Origin: Candidatus Bathyarchaeota archaeon
Lineage (GTDB): Archaea > Thermoproteota > Bathyarchaeia > TCS64
NCBI GenBank assembly: GCA_018396515.1
Contig: JAGTQJ010000032.1
Span: forward strand, 400 to 13,343
DNA length: 12,944 nt
Reading direction: 5' to 3'
The translations under genes and the position numbers were made by a program. The notes beneath the pieces are model-generated. The model did not search any database, was not told the origin of the DNA, and was given only the letters and a program-made list of their open reading frames with translations. This document shows positions 1 through 6,918 of the stretch, in pieces; positions within the stretch are counted from its first letter, which is position 1, and every line of letters starts with the position of its first letter.

Positions 1-751
1 ATCCCAATTCTTCCCTTCCAGTTATGGCTACTCCCATTCTAGTACCTATTAGCTTTTCAAGATCTTCAATATTAGCTCCACCTGTTATTATCCCCTTAAC
101 ACCTATCTTCCTAGCCTTCTCTAAAGCGTCTAGGTTTACAAATGATCCTCCTACTATTATTTTCCCATGATCACCTTCGAAGATGTTATCCGGAGTAAGT
201 ATATCTTCTGGATTTGAGACAGCTACCCTGAGTTCTCCGAATCTCTCACCTGAAAATCCTATGATCCCCTGTACATAGGCGGCCCATGTACCAACCACGG
301 CAGCCTCTTGGGGTATAACCTCATCTATTTTTCCCTTAACATAAGCAGCAACTTCAACTGGTTTTTGAGGTTCTCTTATTGTGATGTTTCCTGTTATTTC
401 ATTTATATCCTCCACATATCCATCTATAGGTGACAATACGGTCTTATTTATTAAACCAAATGCTGCTCTTAACCTTGCTATAATCTCTCCTTTCTTCACA
501 GGATCACCCTTCTTCTTAAGAAGATATCGAGGCACCTCTTCCGTGTCAACATCTAGTAGTTCAGCCACCTTCAGTATCTGGGGCATACCCTCCAGATAGC
601 ATCTCGCCACAATAGTATCAAACTCAACACGATCTCCTACTTTAACCAATATCTGACCTTTAACCGGAAGACTTCTGAGCTTCCTCACATAGGTAAGAGG
701 TGTGACCCTTAATCCAGGGGTATATGCAAAGCTCTCTTCTGAGATGCTCAT
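1..751 (-). CDS. Barrel-sandwich (lipoyl/RnfC-like) domain protein, partner of the MutL-like ATPase; 3' end beyond window
   Basis: An open frame of 250 codons runs from ATG at 751 to the window's left edge without a stop, so the C-terminus is missing. The start ATG overlaps the stop of the MutL-like gene (ATGA, 748-751), which implies translational coupling. Residues 29-50 (VKGQILVKVGDRVEFDTIVA) and 79-125 (KKGDPVKKGEIIA, then VLSPIDGYVEDINEITGNI) have the G-D-x-V-x-x-G plus SPxxG pattern of barrel-sandwich hybrid domains, as in RnfC and biotinyl/lipoyl carriers. No EMKM or DKA motif with a modifiable lysine is seen at the turn, so a covalent cofactor is unlikely. Residues 195-232 (GKIIVGGSFVNLDALEKA, GVKGIITGGANIEDL) form a separate alpha/beta-like segment. 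Function is unknown. I recall similar proteins beside MutL-like genes in other phyla, but this is memory only. Confidence 0.82.
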   Translation of the reverse strand, partial: MSISEESFAYTPGLRVTPLTYVRKLRSLPVKGQILVKVGDRVEFDTIVARCYLEGMPQILKVAELLDVDTEEVPRYLLKKKGDPVKKGEIIARLRAAFGLINKTVLSPIDGYVEDINEITGNITIREPQKPVEVAAYVKGKIDEVIPQEAAVVGTWAAYVQGIIGFSGERFGELRVAVSNPEDILTPDNIFEGDHGKIIVGGSFVNLDALEKARKIGVKGIITGGANIEDLEKLIGTRMGVAITGREELG

Positions 752-2577
752 AAACCCTTTCTCCATTCTTCAATTTTACTTTCTGGATACAAATTTATAG
801 AGTCATACCAACTTATTAAAAGCTTCTTTCTTTCTTTTTCATCTTCGGGGAGATATATTGGTCTTCCCCTTCCATCGAATATGACACCGACTACTCCTCC
901 ACTGATAGTCCTCTCAATCGATTTTCCGAAGCCATTTCCAAAGTCAAAATTGCTCGATGGATTAACTCTAATTTTAACATTTATTTCTTTTGGGATAGGT
1001 TCTCTTATTATCTGTCCGAATGATAGGTCTAGTGTCTTTTTTTTATCCTCCCATTCTAATTCTATTGTTGCTACCTTCGCACCTATCTTATCTGTTCCTA
1101 CACCAGCCACAACTGTTCCCATGTAGACTAGGCACTCCTTCTCGAATATATCCAGGGCTATCTCTTTTTGGATTGTTGAGAGGACCCCGAGGTGGGGCAT
1201 CATGAAGACGCTGTCCTGGAGGAGGGAGGTGAATCCCCTCGGCTGGAATGCGTCTGTGAGTATCATCATAGATTGATTTCTTCTCGGTGCCCTAGATAGG
1301 AGTCCCCCCGTTCCTATTATATGGCTCACATTAAACATCTCTATATATGTGTCCTCAGGTTTAACCTCTTCGAAGATGTCCGATATGGTCCTCTCCTTCT
1401 TAACCCCCTTCAACTCCCTTGCCAAGTATTTGTGATGGTTGAACCCCAGCCTTATAGCCTCCCTGGCTAGGGAATGTTCGATCACCAGATCTTCCACCGT
1501 TATAGGGATTGTTGTGGGCCGTATCATCTTGTTATAGACAACCTCCATTAGGTCTTTAACATCCATCTCGAATGGAATCCATCTCAGGACGTTCTCCGCA
1601 CCTGCCTCTTTAAAGACATTTCCGACGCTGTAGCTCATCCCCAGATTGGCGCTGACCGTTCGTAAGAACCTGCCCTCGAAGTTCGAGTATATGTTGGTTG
1701 TCGCCCCTCCCAACCCGACTCCTATCACGTTCACCCTCTTCATCTCGGAGAAGGTTCTGATCATCATCCCCTCACCAGCGGGTGTAGGCATAATGGAGGT
1801 AGATACGAGCTTCTTCAGCTTGTCATATCCAGGTGCATGGGCCATGACATGCTCCATGAAGAGATACAGTATAGCATTTCTAGCCTGCTCCACCTCCTCG
1901 ACCTCTATCTTTGGGCGGAGATTGTCGGTTATTATGACTTCGAAGTCGTTCTTGAGCATCTTCTTAACATCTTCTCTCACGGCGACATTGCCCGCATAGA
2001 CGACGGGTAGGCGATATTCAGCTCCTAGCCTTGGCCTTGGCCTCGCCTTTGAGAGCAGCTCAGTCATCTCCAGAACATGAGTCTTATCTCCCCAATCCGT
2101 CCCCCCGGCCAGGAGGACGATATCCGGCCTCAGAAACCTAAGGGTCTCTATCTTATAGTAGTCATCCCTTCCATCGTCGACAGACAACACATCCATGACT
2201 ATAGCCCCCGCTCCGAGGGCGGCCCTCTGGGCGCTTTCCGCGGTTATGGATTTGACAACCCCCTGGACAAGCATCTGGAGCCCTCCCCCAGCGCTACTCG
2301 TGGAGACATAGATGTCCACCCCGACTTTATCCCCCTTGTATGGCATTAGGATGGAGAGCTCCTCCTTGGCGTTATCCATGATCATGTGGCCTGTTAGCTC
2401 CTCGACCTCCCTAATGGCGTTTCTAACGCCCATGGTGACATCCTCCACGGGCTTCTCGACCGTTGTGGGGGCCTCTCCACTAGCTATGAACCTCCACCGC
2501 CCATCTACCTTACCGAAGAACCTGGCCTTCGTAGTGGTGCTTCCCACATCAGTCGCAAGTATGTAGCTCGGCTCCAT
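748..2577 (-). CDS. MutL-like ASKHA-fold ATPase (family usually named glutamate mutase L)
   Basis: A 609-residue protein of the MutL/methylaspartate-mutase accessory family (unrelated to mismatch-repair MutL), related to the acetate kinase/Hsp70/actin fold and to BcrAD-type activases. Visible motifs: phosphate-1 loop DVGSTTTK at residues 10-17, SSAGGGLQM at 94-102, LLAGGTDWG near 155-163, a phosphate-2-like IGVGLGGATTNIYS at about 285-298, and the adenosine-side GTGGLLSRAP at about 422-431. The C-terminal extension ends in GGVVGVIFDGRGRPIYLP, giving a length near 600 rather than about 460 residues. I chose ATG 2577: a TATA box at about 2603-2613 would lie inside the gene if the upstream in-frame ATG at 2628 were used. 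The phosphate-2 segment lacks the usual Asp residues (DIGGATTD). No mutase MutS/MutE subunits are nearby, so a mutase role is doubtful. It probably drives or assembles the complex encoded by the neighbours; that part is inference. Confidence 0.9.
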   Translation of the reverse strand: MEPSYILATDVGSTTTKARFFGKVDGRWRFIASGEAPTTVEKPVEDVTMGVRNAIREVEELTGHMIMDNAKEELSILMPYKGDKVGVDIYVSTSSAGGGLQMLVQGVVKSITAESAQRAALGAGAIVMDVLSVDDGRDDYYKIETLRFLRPDIVLLAGGTDWGDKTHVLEMTELLSKARPRPRLGAEYRLPVVYAGNVAVREDVKKMLKNDFEVIITDNLRPKIEVEEVEQARNAILYLFMEHVMAHAPGYDKLKKLVSTSIMPTPAGEGMMIRTFSEMKRVNVIGVGLGGATTNIYSNFEGRFLRTVSANLGMSYSVGNVFKEAGAENVLRWIPFEMDVKDLMEVVYNKMIRPTTIPITVEDLVIEHSLAREAIRLGFNHHKYLARELKGVKKERTISDIFEEVKPEDTYIEMFNVSHIIGTGGLLSRAPRRNQSMMILTDAFQPRGFTSLLQDSVFMMPHLGVLSTIQKEIALDIFEKECLVYMGTVVAGVGTDKIGAKVATIELEWEDKKKTLDLSFGQIIREPIPKEINVKIRVNPSSNFDFGNGFGKSIERTISGGVVGVIFDGRGRPIYLPEDEKERKKLLISWYDSINLYPESKIEEWRKGL

Positions 2578-2602
2578 CTCATTCAGCTCTCTAACCCGGA
2601 GA

Positions 2603-2613
2603 AATAATATAAA
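2603..2613 (-). promoter_or_regulatory. TATA-like promoter of the MutL-like/barrel-sandwich operon
   Basis: On the minus strand the run GTTTTTATATTATTT contains a clear A/T box about 30 bases before ATG 2577. With the usual archaeal TATA-to-start distance of about 25 bases, transcription would begin within a few bases of the start codon, giving a nearly leaderless mRNA. Inferred from sequence only. Confidence 0.5.
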
Positions 2614-2802
2614 AACAATATGTCTCATGGTTTCTGAACCTCATCGAATACTGGGCTTTGGCAACTCAAACCTCGATGTGGTGACAAGATTTATGCCTTA
2701 AAACTCGAGGATACCCAACATCTTAACAACCCCTCCGGAATCAGTCGATCTCTCAAACACGCAAGGCAAGATTCATGAGATCCGATCCCAGACCGCGACA
2801 AA

Positions 2803-2814
2803 AATATTTATAGT
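2803..2814 (+). promoter_or_regulatory. TATA-like promoter of the DUF6754 membrane operon
   Basis: The run AAATATTTATAG, preceded by the purine/A-rich GCGACAAA (a possible BRE), lies about 27 bases before ATG 2839. It points to a leaderless transcript. It is arranged divergently from the promoter at 2603-2613. The rest of 2578-2838 shows no gene, so this 261-base stretch is a shared control region. Confidence 0.55.
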
Positions 2815-2838
2815 ACAATCCATTTTATAAATGGAAAA

Positions 2839-3648
2839 ATGTTATTGAACTATCTCCCTGTTGAGCAGGTGATAAACCCTGCAGCTGGTACGGTTTCCCT
2901 GGCTATTCTAATCTTCCTGTCGCTCTCAGGATACTACTACATGAAGCTTGCCGAGAAGGGTAGAACCTTCCCGGTTAGGAAGATCAGGGCCTTCGAGGCT
3001 ATAGAAGAGGCCGTTGCCAGGTCTGTTGAGATGGGGAGACCAGTGCACTACACCATCGGCTATGGGAGCATCAGGACGGCTCACGCCCCCCAGTACACCG
3101 CAGGTCTTGGGGTTTTAACCCATGTGGCTAGGCTCGCAGGGAAGTATGGGGCAAGGCTGATAGTGACCCATGGGGTGCCAGAGGCCATAGCCTCCATTGA
3201 TGAGATAGTCAGAGATGGGTACTTCTCCGAGGGTAGGCCCGAGCTCTATAACCCCGTGGATAACGCGAGATATCTCACCGATGTCCAGTTCGCCTACGCC
3301 TCATCTGCCCAAGCCGTCATTATAAGGGAGAATGCGGGTGCGAACATAGTTATCGGCCCCTTCTGGGCCGAGTCTCTGATACTGGCCGAGGCGGGGACTA
3401 TGGTCGGGGCATTCCAGATAGGTGGAACCGCCAGGGATGTGCAGATCCCATTCTTCGTACTGGTCTGTGACTATGCCTTCATAGGGGAGGAGATCTTCGC
3501 CGCGGGAGCAATGGCCTCCGGTGACATCCCCACTCTTGCAAGCATTAGGGGGCAGGATGTGGGTAAGCTGCTCTCCATCATACTCATCGTGCTCGGGTTG
3601 ATACTCCTTCCACTCGGGGTGAAGCTTGCCACATACCTCATGTGGTGA
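2839..3648 (+). CDS. DUF6754-type membrane-anchored protein
   Basis: A 269-residue protein recognised by overall pattern as DUF6754, a family of unknown function. It has an N-terminal membrane segment (about 16-37), a large soluble domain (about 45-242) and a C-terminal membrane segment (about 244-266). The soluble part contains GRPVHYTIGYGSIRTAHAPQ (66-85), an alternating beta/alpha pattern, a conserved-looking IRENAGANIVIGPFWAES (162-179) and GGTARDVQIPFFVL (195-208). Positive residues cluster just after the first membrane segment (K37, K40, R42, R47, K48, R50), so the soluble domain is predicted to face the cytoplasm. ATG 2839 fits a leaderless transcript; the ATG at 2831 is out of frame. 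It is first in a four-gene operon and overlaps the next gene's possible GTG starts. The Pfam assignment is from memory and should be confirmed. Confidence 0.85.
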   Translation: MLLNYLPVEQVINPAAGTVSLAILIFLSLSGYYYMKLAEKGRTFPVRKIRAFEAIEEAVARSVEMGRPVHYTIGYGSIRTAHAPQYTAGLGVLTHVARLAGKYGARLIVTHGVPEAIASIDEIVRDGYFSEGRPELYNPVDNARYLTDVQFAYASSAQAVIIRENAGANIVIGPFWAESLILAEAGTMVGAFQIGGTARDVQIPFFVLVCDYAFIGEEIFAAGAMASGDIPTLASIRGQDVGKLLSIILIVLGLILLPLGVKLATYLMW

Positions 3649-3653
3649 TAGAA

Positions 3654-4322
3654 ATGAGCGTGGTTTGGAGGCGTACAATTCCGCAGCTCCTCGTGGCCAT
3701 CATACTTGTTGTTATGACGGCCCTTTACTTCCTGTATATAGACAAGACGACCAAGGCGACCCTAAACTACTGGGATGGGCTTCTGATCAACTATTCGATA
3801 GTAATAGCTGCTATGGCTGCCATCGTTGGAGGGGTTGACCTGGCAAGGTATCACGTGAGCCTGATTATGAAGAGGGAGAGGGAGCAGATCCCCTTCAGCT
3901 TGATAACCATAATACTAGAGGTTGTCTGTGTGATCTTCGCTTTCTATGCACTCGCCACAGGGGTTCCCATCCTCACCCAACCCCAGTTCTCCTGGATATA
4001 TCTGAACCTTCAGGTACCAACGAGTTCGGCCATGTACTCTATCTTGGTATTTTATGTTGCTTCGGCTGCCTACAGAACCTTTAGGGCTAGAAATCCTCCA
4101 GCCCTTCTCCTACTCATAGTAGGTGTCATAGTGATGCTCGGGAACACCAGCTTAGGATTTGCAATATGGCCTGGGTTCACACCTCTGAAGGACTGGATAA
4201 TGACGGTTCCAAATGCAGCCGGCTATAGGCCAATAGTCATAGGAGTAGGCTTGGGAACCATCATCCTAGGCCTGAGGCTAATCCTAAGGAAAGAGGTGAC
4301 CTGGATGGGGAGGAGGGACTAA
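3654..4322 (+). CDS. Six-TM integral membrane protein of the DUF6754 operon
   Basis: A 222-residue integral membrane protein with about six hydrophobic segments: 10-28, 43-62, 80-103, 125-141, 148-165 and 192-210. It has no known catalytic motif. Recognisable stretches are MYSILVFYVASAAYRTFRAR (127-146) and the end IVIGVGLGTIILGLRLIL (194-211). I recall the pattern 'FxIASAAYRAFRARN ... VMLG' from membrane proteins encoded beside DUF6754 in bacteria, so this is probably a conserved subunit of that module. ATG 3654 has an SD-like GGTGAT at 3644-3649. Alternative GTG starts at 3642 and 3645 would overlap the preceding stop and add 3-4 residues. The next gene begins 1 base after the TAA. The long loop between TM5 and TM6 (166-191) is rich in Pro/Trp. 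Function unknown. Confidence 0.85.
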   Translation: MSVVWRRTIPQLLVAIILVVMTALYFLYIDKTTKATLNYWDGLLINYSIVIAAMAAIVGGVDLARYHVSLIMKREREQIPFSLITIILEVVCVIFAFYALATGVPILTQPQFSWIYLNLQVPTSSAMYSILVFYVASAAYRTFRARNPPALLLLIVGVIVMLGNTSLGFAIWPGFTPLKDWIMTVPNAAGYRPIVIGVGLGTIILGLRLILRKEVTWMGRRD

Positions 4323-4323
4323 G

Positions 4324-5166
4324 ATGGGGATCTCACTGAAGAGGCTTGACACCATTATAGGTACTAGACAACTGCTATATACGCTACTCATAATCTTCAC
4401 TTTAATACCGATGTTCTTTCCTCTTAGGCTTCCAATCAGCATATCAGCAAGGACTAAGAAAGTATACAGCTACATAGATAATTTAAAGCCAGGTTCCTAT
4501 ATATTCATAGATTTTGACTATGACCCCGCCGGTAGAGGAGAGATCGAGCCGCAGGCCGTAGCGACGATGAAGCACCTATTCGATAAGAATTGTAAGTTAG
4601 TAATAGCATCCCTGGGTACAACAGGGCCAGTTATGTTCGAGATAATGAGAAAGACAAATCCGGACATATTCGCTGGGAAGGAGTATGGAAAGGACTGGGT
4701 TAATATCGGATACGTGGCGGGAGGGGAGTCGGCGGCAGCTGGTCTGGCTAGGAGCATCTCAGGCACAGTAGCCGCGGATGCCTACGGCAACCCCATCGGG
4801 AACCTACCTCTCATCAAGGAAGCAGACAAGGCCGAGCAGTTCGCCCTAGCAATAGTTTACACCACCGGGACTGATACCCTTTACTACTTCGTAAGACAGT
4901 GGTTCACCCCCTACAAGGTCCCTCTAATAATGGGGATCTTGGGGGTAATGGGCCCTGCTGCGGAGCCCTTCGTGGCGGCTGGCCAGGCCGTTGAGCTGCT
5001 GGTTGGCCAGGTTGCGGGGGCTGAGTACGAGGTTCTAGTAGGAAGACCGGGGATAGGCCTGGGAGCTATGGACGCACAGAGCACAAGCCACGCCATAATA
5101 TTGATCTTCATTATACTTGGAAACATAATGTTTTGGAGCGTTAGGTTGAGGGGTGAGAAGAGGTGA
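4324..5166 (+). CDS. Membrane-anchored alpha/beta-domain protein of the DUF6754 operon
   Basis: A 280-residue protein with an N-terminal membrane segment (about 16-34), a soluble alpha/beta domain (about 40-252) and a C-terminal membrane segment (about 257-275). The soluble domain has a Rossmann-like opening: SYIFIDFDYDPAG (58-70, Asp-rich), a helix, then KLVIASLGTTG (91-101). Further on are DWVNIGYVAGGESAAAGLAR (124-143), a GILGVMGPAAEPF stretch and GQAVELLVGQVAGAEYEVL. Positive charges at both termini (K6, R7, R15; R274, R276, K279, R280) suggest both ends are cytoplasmic and the domain is outside, though R35-K46 makes this ambiguous. Start ATG 4324 is 1 base after the previous TAA, with GGGGAGGAGGG as SD. 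Its architecture mirrors the DUF6754 protein. I recall similar proteins next to DUF6754 genes elsewhere. Function unknown. Confidence 0.83.
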   Translation: MGISLKRLDTIIGTRQLLYTLLIIFTLIPMFFPLRLPISISARTKKVYSYIDNLKPGSYIFIDFDYDPAGRGEIEPQAVATMKHLFDKNCKLVIASLGTTGPVMFEIMRKTNPDIFAGKEYGKDWVNIGYVAGGESAAAGLARSISGTVAADAYGNPIGNLPLIKEADKAEQFALAIVYTTGTDTLYYFVRQWFTPYKVPLIMGILGVMGPAAEPFVAAGQAVELLVGQVAGAEYEVLVGRPGIGLGAMDAQSTSHAIILIFIILGNIMFWSVRLRGEKR

Positions 5167-5876
5167 TCGAGGCAATTCAAATATGGCTATCTGCAGCCCT
5201 AGTGATATGGATATGGAGCTTCGTATACAAGGACAACTACCTATACAGGCTAGCTCAGCACATCTTCTTGGGAGCTGCTGCTGGATACTCCATAGGGATC
5301 TCCCTGGACAGCCTGAACAAGACCGCCCTGGTTCCTTTAGCGAAGTCTCCCACAACAAATATGCACCTGATAATCCCTATCATAATCGGGCTGCTCTTCT
5401 TCTTCAAGTACTCTAGGAGATACTACTGGGTGGCCCGCTACGGCGTAGGAATAGCACTGGCCGTAGGAACAGCCCTCGCCTTCAGGACGGCCCCCATGGC
5501 GAACATAATAAGACAGGTGAACGCGGTCCTCCTCCCTCTCTGGACCCCTGACCCGGTCAAAACCCTAAACAACTGGATTCATGTAGTTATAACCCTAAGC
5601 GCCCTAGTATACTTCATATTCACAGTGACGCCGAGAGTGGTTGAGGGTAGGCCCACCATAACATACAGGGTCTATGACGCCGTTTTGAGGATAGGCATCT
5701 ACGGCATGATGGTGGCCTTCGGCGCCACACTGGCCAACACGATAATGACGAGGCTAGCCTTCTTCATATCCATGAACATACAATACCTCCAACCTTATCC
5801 ACTCGAGTCATTATCTGCCATAATCCTAGTTGCTATAGCTATACTCTTTGCCATGCGCCGCGCAAGAGCAGGGTGA
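5163..5876 (+). CDS. Six/seven-TM integral membrane protein, last gene of the DUF6754 operon
   Basis: A 237-residue membrane protein with about six or seven hydrophobic segments: near 4-21, 31-48, 67-83, 91-107, 134-155, 174-194 and 217-231. The segment YRLAQHIFLGAAAGYSIGIS (28-47), followed by the loop and IPIIIGLLFFFKYSRR, resembles a conserved 'RxAEHxFxGxAAG ... PLIxGLL' pattern that I recall from proteins encoded with DUF6754. It starts at GTG 5163, overlapping the preceding TGA by four bases (GTGA), with GAGGGGTGAGAAGAG upstream as SD. That implies translational coupling. The C-terminus is basic (MRRARAG), so probably cytoplasmic. A T7 tract follows 13 bases after the stop, which closes the operon. 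No catalytic motif or substrate can be named; it could be a channel or transport subunit or a scaffold. Confidence 0.84.
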   Translation: MIEAIQIWLSAALVIWIWSFVYKDNYLYRLAQHIFLGAAAGYSIGISLDSLNKTALVPLAKSPTTNMHLIIPIIIGLLFFFKYSRRYYWVARYGVGIALAVGTALAFRTAPMANIIRQVNAVLLPLWTPDPVKTLNNWIHVVITLSALVYFIFTVTPRVVEGRPTITYRVYDAVLRIGIYGMMVAFGATLANTIMTRLAFFISMNIQYLQPYPLESLSAIILVAIAILFAMRRARAG

Positions 5877-5889
5877 GAATTTAGTTCCC

Positions 5890-5896
5890 TTTTTTT
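5890..5896 (+). terminator. T7 tract ending the membrane operon
   Basis: Seven T residues lie 13 bases after the stop of the last membrane gene, followed by a small ATCC-AAAAA-GGAT hairpin at about 5902-5914. Oligo-T runs alone can terminate archaeal RNA polymerase. Confidence 0.5.
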
Positions 5897-5950
5897 ATTG
5901 TATCCAAAAAGGATCTTTATCCTTAATAATTCTTAGGCTTCTTCAAGCGC

Positions 5951-5969
5951 CTAAAAATTTATTTTTAAG
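5951..5969 (+). promoter_or_regulatory. Promoter region with CTAAAAATTT box of the first small helical protein
   Basis: CTAAAAATTT followed by ATTTTTAAG lies 31-49 bases before ATG 6000. The second part fits a TATA box. The first ten bases recur exactly at 6427-6436, at a similar distance (46 bases) before the four-TM gene. Confidence 0.4.
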
Positions 5970-5999
5970 GGGCGAGATCTGTTTCTTGAAGGTTTTTGG

Positions 6000-6311
6000 A
6001 TGGAGGAGAATAATGCAACCGATGTATGGCTCTCTTCAATAGCAGAAAAATTGGTCAACCTTAATCTGGACTCGGTGGCCGTCTTCTTCCTCGAGACCTT
6101 TGGGCCTATGAGCAATGTCTGGAGCCAGCTTGGTAGGCTCCACCTACAGCCTTTATTGATCCTCCTAGGTCCTTCCGGAGAGAGGCTGATGAGCTTCCTG
6201 GAGAAGCCGGAGAACCTGGAGAGGTTTTTGAAGAAGATAGAGGAGGCGAGGGAGAGAAAAACTAGGAGGCCGTGGATGGGTGGCCTATTTAGAAGGTTAT
6301 TTGGATCTTGA
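6000..6311 (+). CDS. Small amphipathic helical protein, paralogue 1
   Basis: A 103-residue protein of unknown function. A short polar N-terminus is followed by a hydrophobic region (about 24-57: DSVAVFFLETFGPMS and QLGRLHLQPLLILLG), a charged helix (FLEKPENLERFLKKIEEARE, 66-85) and a basic-aromatic tail (WMGGLFRRLFG). It aligns along its length with the protein encoded at 6919-7284: shared pattern V/AAxxFxExxxPxxxxxxQxGRxxLxPxL, then FEK-x-ENxEKLLxxxEE, then a Trp/Arg/Phe tail. The hydrophobic part and tail suggest a peripheral or hairpin membrane protein, perhaps docking onto the upstream membrane complex. ATG 6000 has GAAGG at 5988-5992 as a plausible SD and a TATA-like run about 35 bases upstream. 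It begins 123 bases after the membrane operon ends. Confidence 0.75.
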   Translation: MEENNATDVWLSSIAEKLVNLNLDSVAVFFLETFGPMSNVWSQLGRLHLQPLLILLGPSGERLMSFLEKPENLERFLKKIEEARERKTRRPWMGGLFRRLFGS

Positions 6312-6426
6312 CCCTCATCTAAGGGATGGATAACCCTCATAACTTTACCATTCCAGGCAGAAAACCAAGCTTCAAACTCAAAATAATATAGATATCGAGA
6401 ATTCCTCGAGTAAAAGATCCCATTCT

Positions 6427-6457
6427 CTAAAAATTTTTAGACCATGGTTAAAATACT
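6427..6457 (+). promoter_or_regulatory. Palindrome and TATA box before the four-TM gene
   Basis: A perfect 16-base A/T-rich palindrome (TCTAAAAATTTTTAGA, 6426-6441) is followed by the TATA-like run GGTTAAAATACTAAT (about 6445-6457), centred some 22 bases before ATG 6473. The palindrome may be an operator site; the TATA box implies a leaderless transcript. Confidence 0.42.
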
Positions 6458-6472
6458 AATACGATCCGAAGC

Positions 6473-6871
6473 ATGTTGAGAGTCAGGAGTCCAAACATCA
6501 CCGATTACATGGCAGGGGCACTTCTAGCCAATGGGCCTGTATGGATGTGGATGATGGCCATAGGTTATTTCTCGGACTTGTTTTCAGCCCTCCCACCGGC
6601 TCTGCTTGGGGGGCTATCCCTCACCATCTATCTGGCTGGAGGAAGCTTGGCATCCTACCTTGTCTGTAATAGGGCCGAGAGGGGTCTTCTCCTAGCAGCT
6701 TTGAAGCTGGTAGCAGCGGAATGGGCCTTCTACATCATGATGATGATATCTACCATTCCAGAGCCCTCCCTAGGCCAAGCCTCCCCACTCCTCCTCTGCT
6801 TCATTATAGGAGGCCTTATAGGGGCCTACCTCTCGGCGAGGAGGAGGCTCAGGAGGCCGAGCGGAGATTAA
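6473..6871 (+). CDS. Small four-TM membrane protein of unknown function
   Basis: A 132-residue integral membrane protein with four predicted membrane segments: about 14-33, 41-65, 71-93 and 104-121. It has a basic N-terminus (LRVR) and a strongly basic C-terminus (SARRRLRRPSGD), so both ends are predicted in the cytoplasm. Met is common in TM1 (WMWMMAI) and TM3 (YIMMMIS). No recognised motif or family; it could be a small exporter-like or scaffold protein. ATG 6473 has almost no leader, since a TATA box sits about 22 bases before it, and no SD is visible. It lies between two genes for paralogous small helical proteins, which suggests a shared process with them and with the upstream membrane operon. 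Confidence 0.72.
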   Translation: MLRVRSPNITDYMAGALLANGPVWMWMMAIGYFSDLFSALPPALLGGLSLTIYLAGGSLASYLVCNRAERGLLLAALKLVAAEWAFYIMMMISTIPEPSLGQASPLLLCFIIGGLIGAYLSARRRLRRPSGD

Positions 6872-6876
6872 GCCTC

Positions 6877-6887
6877 AATATTTAAAT
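6877..6887 (+). promoter_or_regulatory. TATA-like promoter of the second small helical protein
   Basis: AATATTTAAAT lies about 37 bases before the TTG start at 6919 and just after the stop of the four-TM gene. It would place transcription start near 6908, leaving room for the GAGG SD at 6911-6914. Confidence 0.42.
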
Positions 6888-6918
6888 CGGAAAGATACCA
6901 CAGCCATATTGAGGCCAT

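Noticed and set aside
881..2566. Several plus-strand open frames of 61-117 codons inside the MutL-like gene
   Set aside because: They are antisense to a clearly conserved protein, have no promoters or ribosome sites, and show no family motifs.
748..2577. Reading the MutL-like gene as DNA mismatch-repair MutL
   Set aside because: The motifs are those of the ASKHA glutamate-mutase-associated family (DVGSTTTK, GTGG); there is no GHKL ATPase signature.
2578..2628. Upstream in-frame ATG (2628) extending the MutL-like protein by 17 residues
   Set aside because: The TATA-like box at 2603-2613 lies inside this extension, and the extra hydrophobic residues are not part of the family's usual N-terminus; DVGSTTTK normally comes about ten residues from the start.
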